Part shown: positions 48,427 through 59,851 of the stretch, one piece after another
Position numbering within the stretch: the first letter of the stretch is position 1
Layout: every line of letters starts with the position of its first letter
Source of the DNA: Cercis canadensis
Lineage: Eukaryota > Streptophyta > Magnoliopsida > Fabales > Fabaceae
Direction of reading: 5' to 3'
Length of the DNA: 64,000 bases
NCBI GenBank assembly: GCA_003255065.1
Contig: QAOA01001406.1
Span: 171,090 to 235,089 of the forward strand
The notes under the pieces: generated by a model
What the model was told of the DNA's origin: nothing
The model's database searches: none
The model's input: the letters and a program-made list of their open reading frames with translations, nothing else
Program-made: the position numbers and the translations under genes

Positions 48427-51400
48427 GGGATTTGTCAAATTAAGCCTTCGTTGTCCACAAAGAGTTATTGGCATCTCTGCTGACCCTGAGCCAGATAGAA
48501 GTTTTGATGATCTAGTATCGGAGCTTAAAGCCTGCCTTGGAGATGAAGATTGGTGCTTCTTCTACTTGTTCTCTGCATCTTACTAAAACAACATCACGGT
48601 ACTATATTGTCTGCACCCCTTATTTGTGTATGTTTTATGCATAATAGGAGTATGATCTGTCCACAAGCTGTCAATTAAATAATTTTTGTTGTGCTCAAGA
48701 TAATGTGTTTGTGGTCTGAGATTTTCCATTGTTCCTCCATTTTAGGGAATTGTCTGGTGGAAATGAAATTGTGAGAGGTAAACCTTTCAAAATTCATGTG
48801 CCTGAGTTTGAGATGGAGGATACAGAGAGTGAGGACGAGGAGGACCAAGCTTTAGTGACTGGGAAATGGTTCAGCTGTGATGACTTGATTTGAGGTGCGT
48901 ACTTCTTGACTCTTAGCATTGTTTGCAAATTTTGAACTAGATGAATTATTGATATGGGAACATCTTGAATCTATTTCTTTGGAGGAACTATATGGCCTGA
49001 TAAAAAATTTCTGATCTAATCTGTTGATTTAATGTTATTTTCATATTCTTTCTTAATATAGTAGAAAAAAATTTCCATTGGATGATGTTACAGTAATATC
49101 TGTACTTCATTTGATGTTTCGGTGACAGTGATAATTCTGACATTGTCTCAGCTATTGAAGTGCAGCCCTGCTTGATGGATAAAGTGGGACAGGTAGAAGG
49201 TGCCCTGTTTGAGTTGACACGTGAACATCATCAGCTTAGGGTTCAGGTGGGTTATCATGTTGATATGATACACTTTGTTATATGTTTAGTTACAGACTGA
49301 ATAAGTTGTCATTCTTGAAGATAATATAATGTATAGTCAATTAGGAAAAAAAAGTCATGGTTTGTCTCATATCTGTATATTAGACTTATTTGTAATGTGC
49401 TGGTGCTGGATTGACAGGATGAAGTTGGGAATCAAATCTCAGCAATGGAGATAGCTATAATGAATGAAAGCAAGAAGTATACTGCTGCCCTTCATCGGAT
49501 TAAGTATAAAGAAGCAAGGCAGGAATTAGATAAAAAGCTTGATACTCAATATCAACGTACTTTACTTTCTCCCTCTGGTCTTTTTTTTTTTTTTTTTTTA
49601 ATTTTTCCGGAGAGTCACAATGGATAAACTAGGAAATAGAATTTTATGCACAGTACTTTATTGGTGTTTTAAACATAGTATTGTTTGCATGATACAGTTT
49701 TTATTATGCATCAACCATATCTGGAGATCTTTTGACATTATTACTTTTCTTTGGGAAAATTATATGTTTTATAATCCCCTTAAAAAAATGTTGGGTAAAG
49801 GATATGTGATTGTTTTCTAGGATGAAAACCAACATACTTATACATCTGAAAGTAAGGGAGAAACAGAGATAAGGGCTGCACATTTGAAGTTGAATCTTTT
49901 AGAAGACTATGCGAAGTTGTTGAATATGTTGTGAATTTTCATTGTTTGCAAGATGCATAACTGGTTGTGAATATGGTTGTATATGATGAATTCATTTTTC
50001 TCGTTCTAATTGGTAAAATTTTACAATGCATATTAGGTTTCTAATATTCCACTGCATTCCATTTCGAAAATGCAACTTAAGCATTCTTTTGGAAGCTTAA
50101 TTTATCCGTTGAATTTGTTGAAAATGAAGATACTGATCCTTGGCATCTCTTTATTTTTGTAGTGCAGAAGCACTTGATATTCACCTGACAGCTGTTCAAT
50201 GAGAACATGAACTCAGATCACAAATAGAAGAAAGAAAAATAAGAAGTGATGCTGCTCAGGAAGAGGCCAAACGAAAGGAAAAGGCTCTGCAAGAGGAAAA
50301 ACGACAGCAAGAAAAGGCTAAAGAAGAAGCTGAGGTATCTCAACTTTGCCTTCTAGTTAATTATATTTTTTGGAAAAATAATTCTCTTTTACCTTGCATT
50401 TTGAAGTCAATTTTGTAAAGTTTGATGAGAGTTAGTTATCACTTGTGTTGAAATCCACACTTTCTGCATGTACACTTTGGATTTCATTCTTTTTTGTTTC
50501 ATTACAAAAATATTTTGGAGTGCTAAATCGCCAGAAAGAAACTTATTTGTTGTATTGTTTTTGGATTCTGCCTTTTCCCTTTGCCTACTGCTACTTGTCA
50601 GTGATATCCACACTGATATTCATGTCTACTATGTGTGCTAGAAACTTATTTCTTGCTGCTTGAGTTATTATTTTTCAATTTTGGTGTGTAGATAACTGAT
50701 AAAGCAAAACGAGAAGCTGAGAGAAGAGCAGTGGAAGCTAAAAGACAAGAAGAAATGGAAGTCGTAAAAAGGAATAAAAATGCACAAGGGGTTACTGCCA
50801 GCGATATACTACAAGAAGCAGCATGGCATCAAACAGATTCTGCATTCCAGCCTAACGAATGCTGAACCCAAAGAATCTGGTATTATTTTTCTTTCATTTT
50901 TGATAAATAATAATATCATTGTTCTCTTTTAGAAAATGTTTCTACCAACGTCAGTTTTGTACTTCATATTCTTTTGCTTCATGTCTGATATGCAAGAATA
51001 TATATAATTCTTTTGATATGTCTATGCCACTGAAACTCAATTTTATTCTCCTGTGTCTGATCAACCATAATTTGATGAAGATATCTGTGTAATCCACAAA
51101 TTTGGTATCATTTAACACATTTGAAATTTCCATATGATCTATAGGAATCACACTGTATTACAAAAATGCTCCATCATCTGTTACTTTCTGATGTTGAGCA
51201 GTTCCGTCTTTCCTAGCATGTATCATAACTACTTTATTGTTCAAATAGTATCAGTTTGTGAAGTTTCAATGTCTTCATGCATTTGGTGTTTAGTGTTCAC
51301 ATATGTGCATGTGGGTGTATTCCCTTGCCTGTCTGGATTAAAATTATTGTCATGGTCTGAGATTTCAAATGGCCTACACATTGTTAGGTAATATGTACCG

Positions 51401-51428
51401 AGCTGCTGCAAGTGCTTTAACTCTTGAG
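48427..51428 (+). pseudogene. GLE1-like nucleoporin relic, N-terminal part with introns
   Basis: At least seven former exons keep order and splice-like borders: 48427-48598, 48746-48894, 49129-49246, 49418-49556, 50163-50334, 50692-50879 and about 51388-51428. They encode the N-terminal and coiled-coil region of plant GLE1, for example LRCPQRVIGISADPEPDRSF, DEEDQALVTGKWFSCDDLI, GALFELTREHHQL and the charged coil RSQIEERKIRSDAAQEEAKR. Defects: an apparent frameshift near 48550, TGA after CDDLI, TGA replacing Arg before EHELRSQ, and a frameshift near 50853. The conserved C-terminal GLE1 domain that activates the mRNA-export helicase is missing. Introns remain, so this is a duplicated, not retroposed, copy. 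Functional GLE1 acts at the nuclear pore in mRNA export. Confidence 0.85.
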
Positions 51429-51867
51429 GGTGGAAATTATCCTTAAATTCCATATCTTTCTGTCTATTTGGAAGGTCAGAATGGATCATCAGAGGGTGGA
51501 AATTTCCTTGCGTAAAAGCATCCCTTTGTCTGAAGTCTTAGCCAGATTATTTCATAATTTTCCGCATCTCTTTCACCTCTTCATTTATATATGCTTATGG
51601 TATGGATTCTCCAGGAAGCAAGGAAATCTATTTTCAGCAGTATGGAAGATGGAACATTGATAAGATTTGGAGAGATATGTCTTACCTTGCCATGTTTATC
51701 TTCGACACTGGTAAGCTCTATTTTGGATGAATCCCATTTGCTATGCATTTATCTTCTTTTGAAGAGATGTTATAATTTCTGGTTTTTTTCTAGGATTTTC
51801 CTTTCCTGGGTAATTTTTTGCTGTTAGATGACTAATGCAGGATGATTTTTTTTGAAAAAAAAAAAAG
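51429..51867. other. Spacer after the GLE1 relic, no gene recognised
   Basis: This stretch may be decayed intron or exon material of the GLE1 copy, but I see no further family motif. Frames at 51424-51827 carry no domain. Confidence 0.4.
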
Positions 51868-52240
51868 ATTAAAATGTATTCCTGGTTCATATAGTTTGAC
51901 TCAATTTTCAGTCGAGTCCTTATAGGATTTTTTCATCGATTGGGGTATTTTAACTTTCAATCTAATCTAATTGGGTTCCTACCTTCAACTCTAATTATAA
52001 TACCATGAGTTTAAGTGATAACATGGCTAACATCTTGGCTATGTGGCAATAGCTTTATTTGACATGGCGTTAATGTGACAAAAAAAACCTAGATCATAAC
52101 TCATAATGTTATAACTGGAGTTGATGATAGAGACCTAATTAGATAAAATTGGAAGTCAAAGGACCCAATCGATGAAAAATACTGTAAGAACTTGATTGAA
52201 AATTGAGTCAAAATATATGAACCTGAAATACATTTTAACC
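51868..52240. mobile_element. Foldback MITE (complete copy; right half also at 45915)
   Basis: Left arm AAAATGTATTCCTGGTTCAT and right arm ATGAACCTGAAATACATTTT are complementary, as are longer inner stretches (TTTGACTCAATTTTCAG with CTGAAAATTGAGTCAAA, imperfect). Direct repeat Z copy 1 contains only the right half. The target duplication is obscured by poly-A. Confidence 0.65.
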
Positions 52241-52242
52241 CA

Positions 52243-52480
52243 AAGAATCTCGGTGATGCAGCCCACAACTTTCTGGATCCACTTAGCTACCTGACCGTTA
52301 AACCATCGGGAGTACTTGTCAACAACAGGTTCTAGCATCATGGAAGAGGATCCCCCAGAATCCCTCAAGTACCTCTACGGTGGTTCACTTGGATAGCTTA
52401 AAATTTGAATTTTTTTTATTCGTTGTGCCACTTTCGTGATTTTCTCCCTAATTTTCCATCAAATCCCTAAACCTAAAGTC
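52243..52480. repeat. Direct repeat Z, copy 2, unique part
   Basis: Matches 46640-46915, including TACTTG...CAACAACAGGTTCT and GGAAGAGGATCCCCC. It could be a decayed exon because it is less AT-rich than its surroundings, but neither strand gives a product I recognise and both copies have stops in the best frames. Confidence 0.55.
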
Positions 52481-53105
52481 TTTCTTCACTCTGCGATCTC
52501 TGAGTTCCTCTCTCACTTTGCAATCTCTCTCTTCCTCTCCAATCTTTCTCTCTGTCCCTTTCCCTCTACGATCACTCTCTCTCTCGCCCCCTCTGCGATC
52601 ACTCTCACTCTCTTACTCTGTGATCACTCTCTCTCTCGCCCCCTCTGCGATCACTCTCACTGTCTCCCTCTGCGATCTCTCTCTCCCCGTCCCTCCCTCC
52701 CTCTACATAACGCTCTCTCTTTCCCTCTGCAATCACTCTCATTCCTCTCTCTCTCTCTCCCTCTCCAATCTTTCTCTCTGTCCCTTTCCCTCTACGATCA
52801 CTCTCACTCTCTTACTCTGTGATCACTCTCTCTCTCTTTCCCTCTGCAATCACTCTCATTCCTCTCTCTCTCTCTCCCTCTCCAATCTTTCTCTGTCCCT
52901 TTCCCTCTACGATCACTCTCTCTCTCGCCCCCTCTGCGATCACTCTCACTCTCACTCTCTTACTCTGTGATCACTCTCACTCTCTCACTTTGCGATCACT
53001 CTCACTCTCTCCCTCTGCGATCTCTCTCTCCCCGTCCCTCCCTCCCTCTACATAACTCTCTCTCTTTCCCTCTGCAATCACTCTCATTCCTCTCTCTCTC
53101 TCTCT
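52480..53105. repeat. CT-rich minisatellite, second array
   Basis: A longer relative of the array at 46915, with units such as CCCTCTGCGATCACTCTCAC and a higher-order duplication (52755-52860 resembles 52540-52640). Overlapping 128- to 150-codon frames consist only of L/S/D/H/P repeats and are artefacts. Confidence 0.9.
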
Positions 53106-54510
53106 TGGGTCCCAATTTGCTCTATTTGAGGAAAAGCTTGGGTGTTATGGCGTTGGTGGGACAACTTTGTTAAATGATATATATAGCCATTAGAAAATTG
53201 TTTCATGTTGTTGTACATAGATCCTTGAATGAAATCTTGTGCGTTACTCTCAAGGGTTCTGGTTCTTTTCCTTGTTCTTGAAGGATTATGCTTTTTAATA
53301 ATGGGGATATCAATTTAAATTGTGCATCTGTTTGTTTTCTTGGAGTTGGGATTTTCACTGTTGGTATATATATATGCTGTGTTTCTGCTTTTATGTCCTT
53401 GTGCTGTTTGGTTTTCAGAGGATCACTGTTTTCGTTTTGTTATTGATTAGAAAGATTACTCCTTAACATTGTCGCATATCACAAGTTGCCTTGAGGTTCA
53501 GTGCATTAGAAAGTTCAGTTTTACCTTTGCTTGGGATGAAATGGAGCTTTCTGCGCCAAGGATTGACTGCTCTCAACCTACAAGTTTATTGGAATTGCAT
53601 GGATCAATATCACCTCACATTTGCAACCTGACATTTCTTAGGTTCAACCTCTGGAATCCAGAAACAACAGCAATAGAATCAAGTAGTATGGTGAGTTTTC
53701 ACAGAAATAGGCGGCCTTATGTGCTTCTTGGAAGGATGATTTAACCCAGAAACACAAACACATAAGCAATAGAATCAAGTAGTATTACCTATTGGGGGTG
53801 TATATTTGGTTCTGTGGTTTACTATTATCTCTACATTAATTCCTTCTATGATATTTGAACTTTTTAATTAATAAACTGACATAACAATACTAATAAATAC
53901 TCAGGAAAAACATTATATAGATTATCAAAAATATGCATTATGCATTTTTAACCAAATACAATATTCAGGACATTATGCATTACCAAAAAAATATAAACCA
54001 TTGCCTTACATTTACGTATTAAAATTCCATGCCTACACCAAAATGCTAGCTTGAATTGTAGAATATTTGATTATAAGACATTTTTCTGGTGAAAGCATAT
54101 AATTATTTTTAAAGAGCCCTAAAAAAAGAAAATGAAAGAAAGAAACAAAGAAAGGTGTATGTTATTAGTTATAAAATTATATTTTGAACAGCATTTTGTT
54201 CATACTCTTTTTCCGTGGTCATTCCCAATATTTTTCTAATTACTTTCTTTTTTATAAATTTTTTAAAATATATGTAGTAACATGGAAATATCACAATTGA
54301 AATTTCAAGGAATGGCAGCAGTATTTTCCGTTTAAGAAAATTTATTGCTGCTGACTAGAAATAGAATTAATTTCCAAGTGCATATATATAAATACATAGT
54401 AGATATTAAATATTATCTTAAGAAAATATTTTGAGAAAGTTCTTATATTAGCTTAGCCCTTGATTATTTTTAAAGGTTAAAATTACCACACTTTATTCTC
54501 TATAATTACG
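53106..54510. other. Intergenic DNA, no gene recognised
   Basis: The 91-codon frame at 53469-53744 (+) has more balanced composition than its surroundings but no domain I recognise and no clear splice partners. The remainder is AT-rich. Confidence 0.45.
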
Positions 54511-55208
54511 AAGTGTACTCTAGAGGATCCAAATCTTCAACCAAAAAAAAAAAAAAAAAAAAACAAANAAAAAAGCAGAAACCAGCAAAAGTGACTAAAT
54601 GAAAGCGAAATCAGTACGTACCAAATGGGACTCAGTTTCTGTCTTGGCATTCCCCTTCTGCAAGTTTCAGTGGGATTCTTCTTTCTCTTCATCTTTCAAC
54701 CGAAGTATGAAAACAGAGACTCACAGTGAATGGGAAATGTGGACTCCAGAGAAAGCCTGAATAATCATTATTATTACTGTTATCATTCACTAAACAAATG
54801 CTTGGATTAAAAATATGAGCAATCANCAAATACTTGGATTAAAAATATGAGCAATCAGCATTTCGCTAGCCCTTATTTTACTGAATATAAATTTCAATTA
54901 TTGCTGAATATATAAGATATTTTACAATGAATAAACTAAGACTTCATATTTAGCTTTCATTATTGATTCTAGATCTCAACTAGATTATATTAAAATAATA
55001 TCAACTAGAGTATTTGGGCATACTAATTGACCAAACTGCTATTCTATTATATATATATATATATNTTATATTTATTTGTAAGATATTATACTTTTTGATA
55101 ACTTGGTAGAGAGGTCTACTTGCCGTTACATATTTTTAGGAGGAATTCTTTGTCTTCATTAAATGCTTTTGTTTAATGCAATAGACTACAAGATTCCAGT
55201 TTTCAAAT
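54511..55208. repeat. Segmental duplication block Y (copy 2)
   Basis: Matches 44116-45625 minus the TRIM and nearby bases. It is broken by a poly-A with N at about 54567, a 31-bp copy beside the N at 54826 and an AT microsatellite with N at 55065. It directly abuts the UGT pseudogene. Confidence 0.72.
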
Positions 55209-55851
55209 GTGTTAACAGTTACCCCAGCTGTTTTGGGTACATCAAGAGAGGATGCCAGTATCCTTTGATAGGCTAGATCATTACGATCAAGCATTGGTTT
55301 TGGCATGTCCGAGCTGTGTACGGCGGCACGCCGGGGAAGTTAAGGATAGTGTCAAGCTCTTTATAGCTCTTGTCTATGGTGCTGTGGATGGTAGCTTCAT
55401 AAAAGAAGGGAGATAGGGCGCCGTTTCCACTAGTGAAAAGGTAGTAAGCAGGGATGTTGAATTGGGAGGCAATGGAGAGAGCATAGCAGCAGAAGAAGTC
55501 CATAATGAGGGCGTGAATGGTGTAGCTTTGGGAGATGGACAAGAGAGCTTGGTGGACATTTGGGTTATTGCGGCTGAGGACTTCAAACGTGAGGCTTTAA
55601 TGGTTAGGCGTGGCGGAGAGCAAGGTGGGAGGAAGAGTAACGGGAGGGAGGTTGTGGAATTTAATGGAAGAAATGGTGGCGGAGATGGTGGCAATGTATG
55701 GGGAAGTTGAGCCAGCGACGTAGGGTGCAGTGGAGACGAGGATGTGAATGGATAGAAATGGATGGTGAGTGAGTATGAATTTGCCTAACTCTACCATGGC
55801 CACTTAGTGGCCAATGGCTGGTATTGGGTATAGAACAATTGCCTCCTCCAT
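55209..55851 (-). pseudogene. UDP-glycosyltransferase fragment (UGT88-like)
   Basis: The minus strand from ATG at 55851 encodes the N-terminal acceptor-binding half of a family-1 plant glycosyltransferase: MEEAIVLYPIPAIGH, then VAMVELGKFILTHHP, and ALIMDFFCCYALSIASQFNI with the conserved catalytic-Asp region. Stops: TAA right after the catalytic-region His (55804-55806) and TAA at 55597-55599. A frameshift near 55320 is needed to continue into DMPKPMLDRNDLAYQRIL. The match ends at 55209 where duplication block Y begins, so the donor-binding half with the PSPG box is lost. About 210 of roughly 470 residues remain. Intact relatives glycosylate flavonoids and other phenolics. Confidence 0.85.
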
Positions 55852-56064
55852 AGCTTTGTCCTCTCCTGGGAAATTTCCCATTGATCATTTCATGATATAT
55901 ACTGTAGTAACGGAGTGATAATTTTGTATGGTACCATTGAAGATTAGGTTAGCTGTTAGATAAGGAACTGTCGCACCTAAGAGACCATAGAAGCTTCAAC
56001 TCAAGTTTGCTTCACCACAATTTTATAAAGTTGCAACTGCCATTCAAATGGCCAAACCAATACA

Positions 56065-57853
56065 CTTTCTTTGTGTTGCCGTGTGTGTTGCGGAGAACAT
56101 GAGCACTAGATTACACATAAGTAAATTTTATCCCATCTTATCATTTTTCTTGCTTTCGCTTATTATTATTTTTTTACTGAGAAAGTTATTTTCGGGTTGA
56201 GAACTTTAAAAAATAAAATTGAGTGCTAAATAAAATGGATTTTCAAAGAAATAATTTATGATAATGCCAATTATTTCAAAACTCTTTGATTTACACTTTT
56301 TTCCCCTTAAGTTCTGATAGTGGTTATTATTTTATATTCTTAAAAAAAAAATTTATGATGAGAATGAAAGTTTTGAATTTATTTTTTTCTTGGTTTTTAT
56401 AAGGCAGTTCCTACACTTTTGATATGAGATTAATTTTTATTTGGGCTTCAATTATTTAGCCGAGTTTAAACTCCTTATATTATTTTATGATTCGCCCTAC
56501 TTGAAACTTAGTTCGTCAACTTAGCCACACCTAATATTTTTGAATTTAATCTAACTCTTGAAAAAATAAATCATATTATCCAATTATTTTCTTCAATGAT
56601 TTCAAATTGATGCACCTGTTTTTTCAAAAAATGATGATAATTTGTTATTATCAATTAGAGATGTTCTCTGTAGTAGTCTTCAAAACATGTGCTGGGTTGG
56701 GTATGGTTTGGCCATTATGACATTGATCCAAATTTATTAGGTTGATATGCCCTAACTCATTCTAATTACGCAACACATTCTAACACAAATAAGCCCTATT
56801 ATAATTACTAGACATTTATGCCCATGCAATGGCCAAATAGAAAGAAAGATGAAAACTTTTTATTAAGTTAGATAGAAGTACTATTAGGTGTTTTTTTCAA
56901 CTCGATTAAAAAGTCTAGAAGTTAGTATTTAGGCTTAATTACAATTTTGGTCTTCTTATTTTAACAACTTAAATTTTTTTGTCTCTCTATTAATTTTAAA
57001 AATGAACAATTTAGTCTATCTATATTCATAAAATGTGCAATTTTAGTCCTTTTGTCATTTCTCAGGTCTAGTTTAAGGTGTAAAATTTTTCAATTCACAA
57101 TCTCACCGTTCATATTGAAGAGTTACGTCTTGTGATCTACTCACAAAATTTAAGCTCGATCAAACGGTAAGACTTAGTCCAAAATATCAAAACCAGAAGT
57201 TTTCATCTAACTACATATCTAGGTTCATTCTCCGTTAGATCAAGTTGAAATTTTGTGGAGAGGTTCACAAGATGTAGCTCTTCAATCTGAACGGTGAGAT
57301 TATGAATTAGAAATTTTACACCTTGAAATAAACCTAAAAAAATTTGGTTTAAAAATAAAATGACCAAAATTATACATTTTATGAATATAAATAGACTAAA
57401 TTATTTATTTTTAAAATAAAGATACGAAAAATTTTAAATTGTTAAAATAAAATGACCAAAATTGCAATTAAGCCTAGTATTTATCATTAGTGAGCTATTG
57501 CATTTTGAACATTAGTTTAAGATTGTTGTACATAGAGTCTAGTGGTGAGAAGGTTGGGTAGTAGGCAAGAGGTCATAAGTTTGAATATTCTTGCCGTCAT
57601 GTAACAAAAAAAAAAAAAACTGTTGTACATGATAGATAAAATAAAAACAAATGACTTTTTTTCTTTTTTTCCATTTAATAAAATAAAATAAATTTTTTAG
57701 CTGCGGGATATTGAGAAATGAGAATAGAACCAGCACCTATTTTTGTGTGGCTGTGTTTTGGTAGTACTTGATACTCTTGGATTGTTGCTCATAAATAATT
57801 AATAGCAGTAATAAAAGGTTGAAACCATTAAGATTAATTTAGGATTGCTATCA
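56065..57853. repeat. Segmental duplication block X (copy 2)
   Basis: Starts with a fragment matching the first exon of the SET gene (TTTGTGTTGCCGTGTGTGTT) and continues through its upstream DNA, the MITE (56932-57474, with a perfect 9-bp duplication TAGTATTTA) and the SINE-like unit. The duplicated gene start is mutated (the second codons are shifted) and has no gene body, so it is not a gene. Confidence 0.82.
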
Positions 57854-58624
57854 NNNNNNNNNNNNNNNNNNNNNNNNNNNNNNNNNNNNNNNNNNNNNNN
57901 NNNNNNNNNNNNNNNNNNNNNNNNNNNNNNNNNNNNNNNNNNNNNNNNNNNNNNNNNNNNNNNNNNNNNNNNNNNNNNNNNNNNNNNNNNNNNNNNNNNN
58001 NNNNNNNNNNNNNNNNNNNNNNNNNNNNNNNNNNNNNNNNNNNNNNNNNNNNNNNNNNNNNNNNNNNNNNNNNNNNNNNNNNNNNNNNNNNNNNNNNNNN
58101 NNNNNNNNNNNNNNNNNNNNNNNNNNNNNNNNNNNNNNNNNNNNNNNNNNNNNNNNNNNNNNNNNNNNNNNNNNNNNNNNNNNNNNNNNNNNNNNNNNNN
58201 NNNNNNNNNNNNNNNNNNNNNNNNNNNNNNNNNNNNNNNNNNNNNNNNNNNNNNNNNNNNNNNNNNNNNNNNNNNNNNNNNNNNNNNNNNNNNNNNNNNN
58301 NNNNNNNNNNNNNNNNNNNNNNNNNNNNNNNNNNNNNNNNNNNNNNNNNNNNNNNNNNNNNNNNNNNNNNNNNNNNNNNNNNNNNNNNNNNNNNNNNNNN
58401 NNNNNNNNNNNNNNNNNNNNNNNNNNNNNNNNNNNNNNNNNNNNNNNNNNNNNNNNNNNNNNNNNNNNNNNNNNNNNNNNNNNNNNNNNNNNNNNNNNNN
58501 NNNNNNNNNNNNNNNNNNNNNNNNNNNNNNNNNNNNNNNNNNNNNNNNNNNNNNNNNNNNNNNNNNNNNNNNNNNNNNNNNNNNNNNNNNNNNNNNNNNN
58601 NNNNNNNNNNNNNNNNNNNNNNNN
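57854..58624. other. Assembly gap (771 N)
   Basis: Unresolved sequence. Both long frames of 260-280 codons that cross it are artefacts of untranslated N. Confidence 0.98.
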
Positions 58625-59851
58625 AAAAAATGATGATAATTTGTTATTATCAATTAGAGATGTTCTCTGTAGTAGTCTTCAAAACATGTGCTGGGTTGGG
58701 TATGGTTTGGCCATTATGACATTGATCCAAATTTATTAGGTTGATATGCCCTAACTCATTCTAATTACGCAACACATTCTAACACAAATAAGCCCTATTA
58801 TAATTACTAGACATTTATGCCCATGCAATGGCCAAATAGAAAGAAAGATGAAAACTTTTTATTAAGTTAGATAGAAGTATTATTAGGTGTTTTTTTCAAC
58901 TCGATTAAAAAGTCTAGAAGTTAGTATTTAGGCTTAATTACAATTTTGATCTTCTTATTTTAACAACTTAAATTTTTTTGTCTCTCTATTAATTTTAAAA
59001 ATGAACAATTTAGTCTATCTATATTCATAAAATGTGCAATTTTAGTCCTTTTGTCATTTCTCAGGTCTAGTTTAAGGTGTAAAATTTTTCAATTCACAAT
59101 CTCACCGTTCATATTGAAGAGTTACGTCTTGCGATCTACTCACAAAATTTAAGCTCGATCAAACGGTGAGACTTAGTCCAAAATATCAAAACTAGAAGTT
59201 TTCATCTAACTACATATCTAGGTTCATTCTCCGTTAGATCAAGCTAAAATTTTGTGGAGAGATTCACAAGATGTAGCTCTTCAATCTGAACGGTGAGATT
59301 ATGAATTAGAAATTTTACACCTTGAAATAAACCTAAAAAAATTTGGTTTAAAAATAAAATGACCAAAATTATACATTTTATGAATATAAATAGACTAAAT
59401 TATTTATTTTTAAAATAAAGATACGAAAAATTTTAAATTGTTAAAATAAAATGACCAAAATTGCAATTAAGCCTAGTATTTATCATTAGTGAGCTATTGC
59501 ATTTTGAACATTAGTTTAAGATTGTTGTACATAGAGTCTAGTGGTGAGAAGGTTGGGTAGTAGGCAAGAGGTCATAAGTTTGAATATTCTTGCCGTCATG
59601 TAACAAAAAAAAAAAAACTGTTGTACATGATAGATAAAATAAAAACAAATGACTTTTTTTCTTTTTTTCCATTTAATAAAATAAAATAAATTTTTTAGCT
59701 GCGGGATATTGAGAAATGAGAATAGAACCAGCACCTATTTTTGTGTGGCTGTGTTTTGGTAGTACTTGATACTCTTGGATTGTTGCTCATAAATAATTAA
59801 TAGCAGTAATAAAAGGTTGAAACCATTAAGATTAATTTAGGATTGCTATCA
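58625..59851. repeat. Block X third copy, almost identical to 56626-57853
   Basis: Over about 1.23 kb only a handful of differences separate this from the sequence left of the gap (for example TATTATTAGG versus CTATTAGG context, and poly-A length). It includes the MITE at 58931-59473. Such identity across a gap suggests two haplotypes or an unmerged overlap, although a recent tandem duplication is possible. Confidence 0.8.

Noticed and set aside
52156-52368. 70-codon minus-strand frame in direct repeat Z
   Set aside because: It crosses the junction of a MITE and the unique segment; the other copy of Z does not keep the frame.
52436-53055. Long open frames (128-150 codons) in the CT-rich array
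   Set aside because: Purely repetitive L/S/D/H/P translation from a minisatellite; several frames are open at once.
57799-58653. Reading frames of 260-280 codons
   Set aside because: They consist of untranslatable N across the gap.
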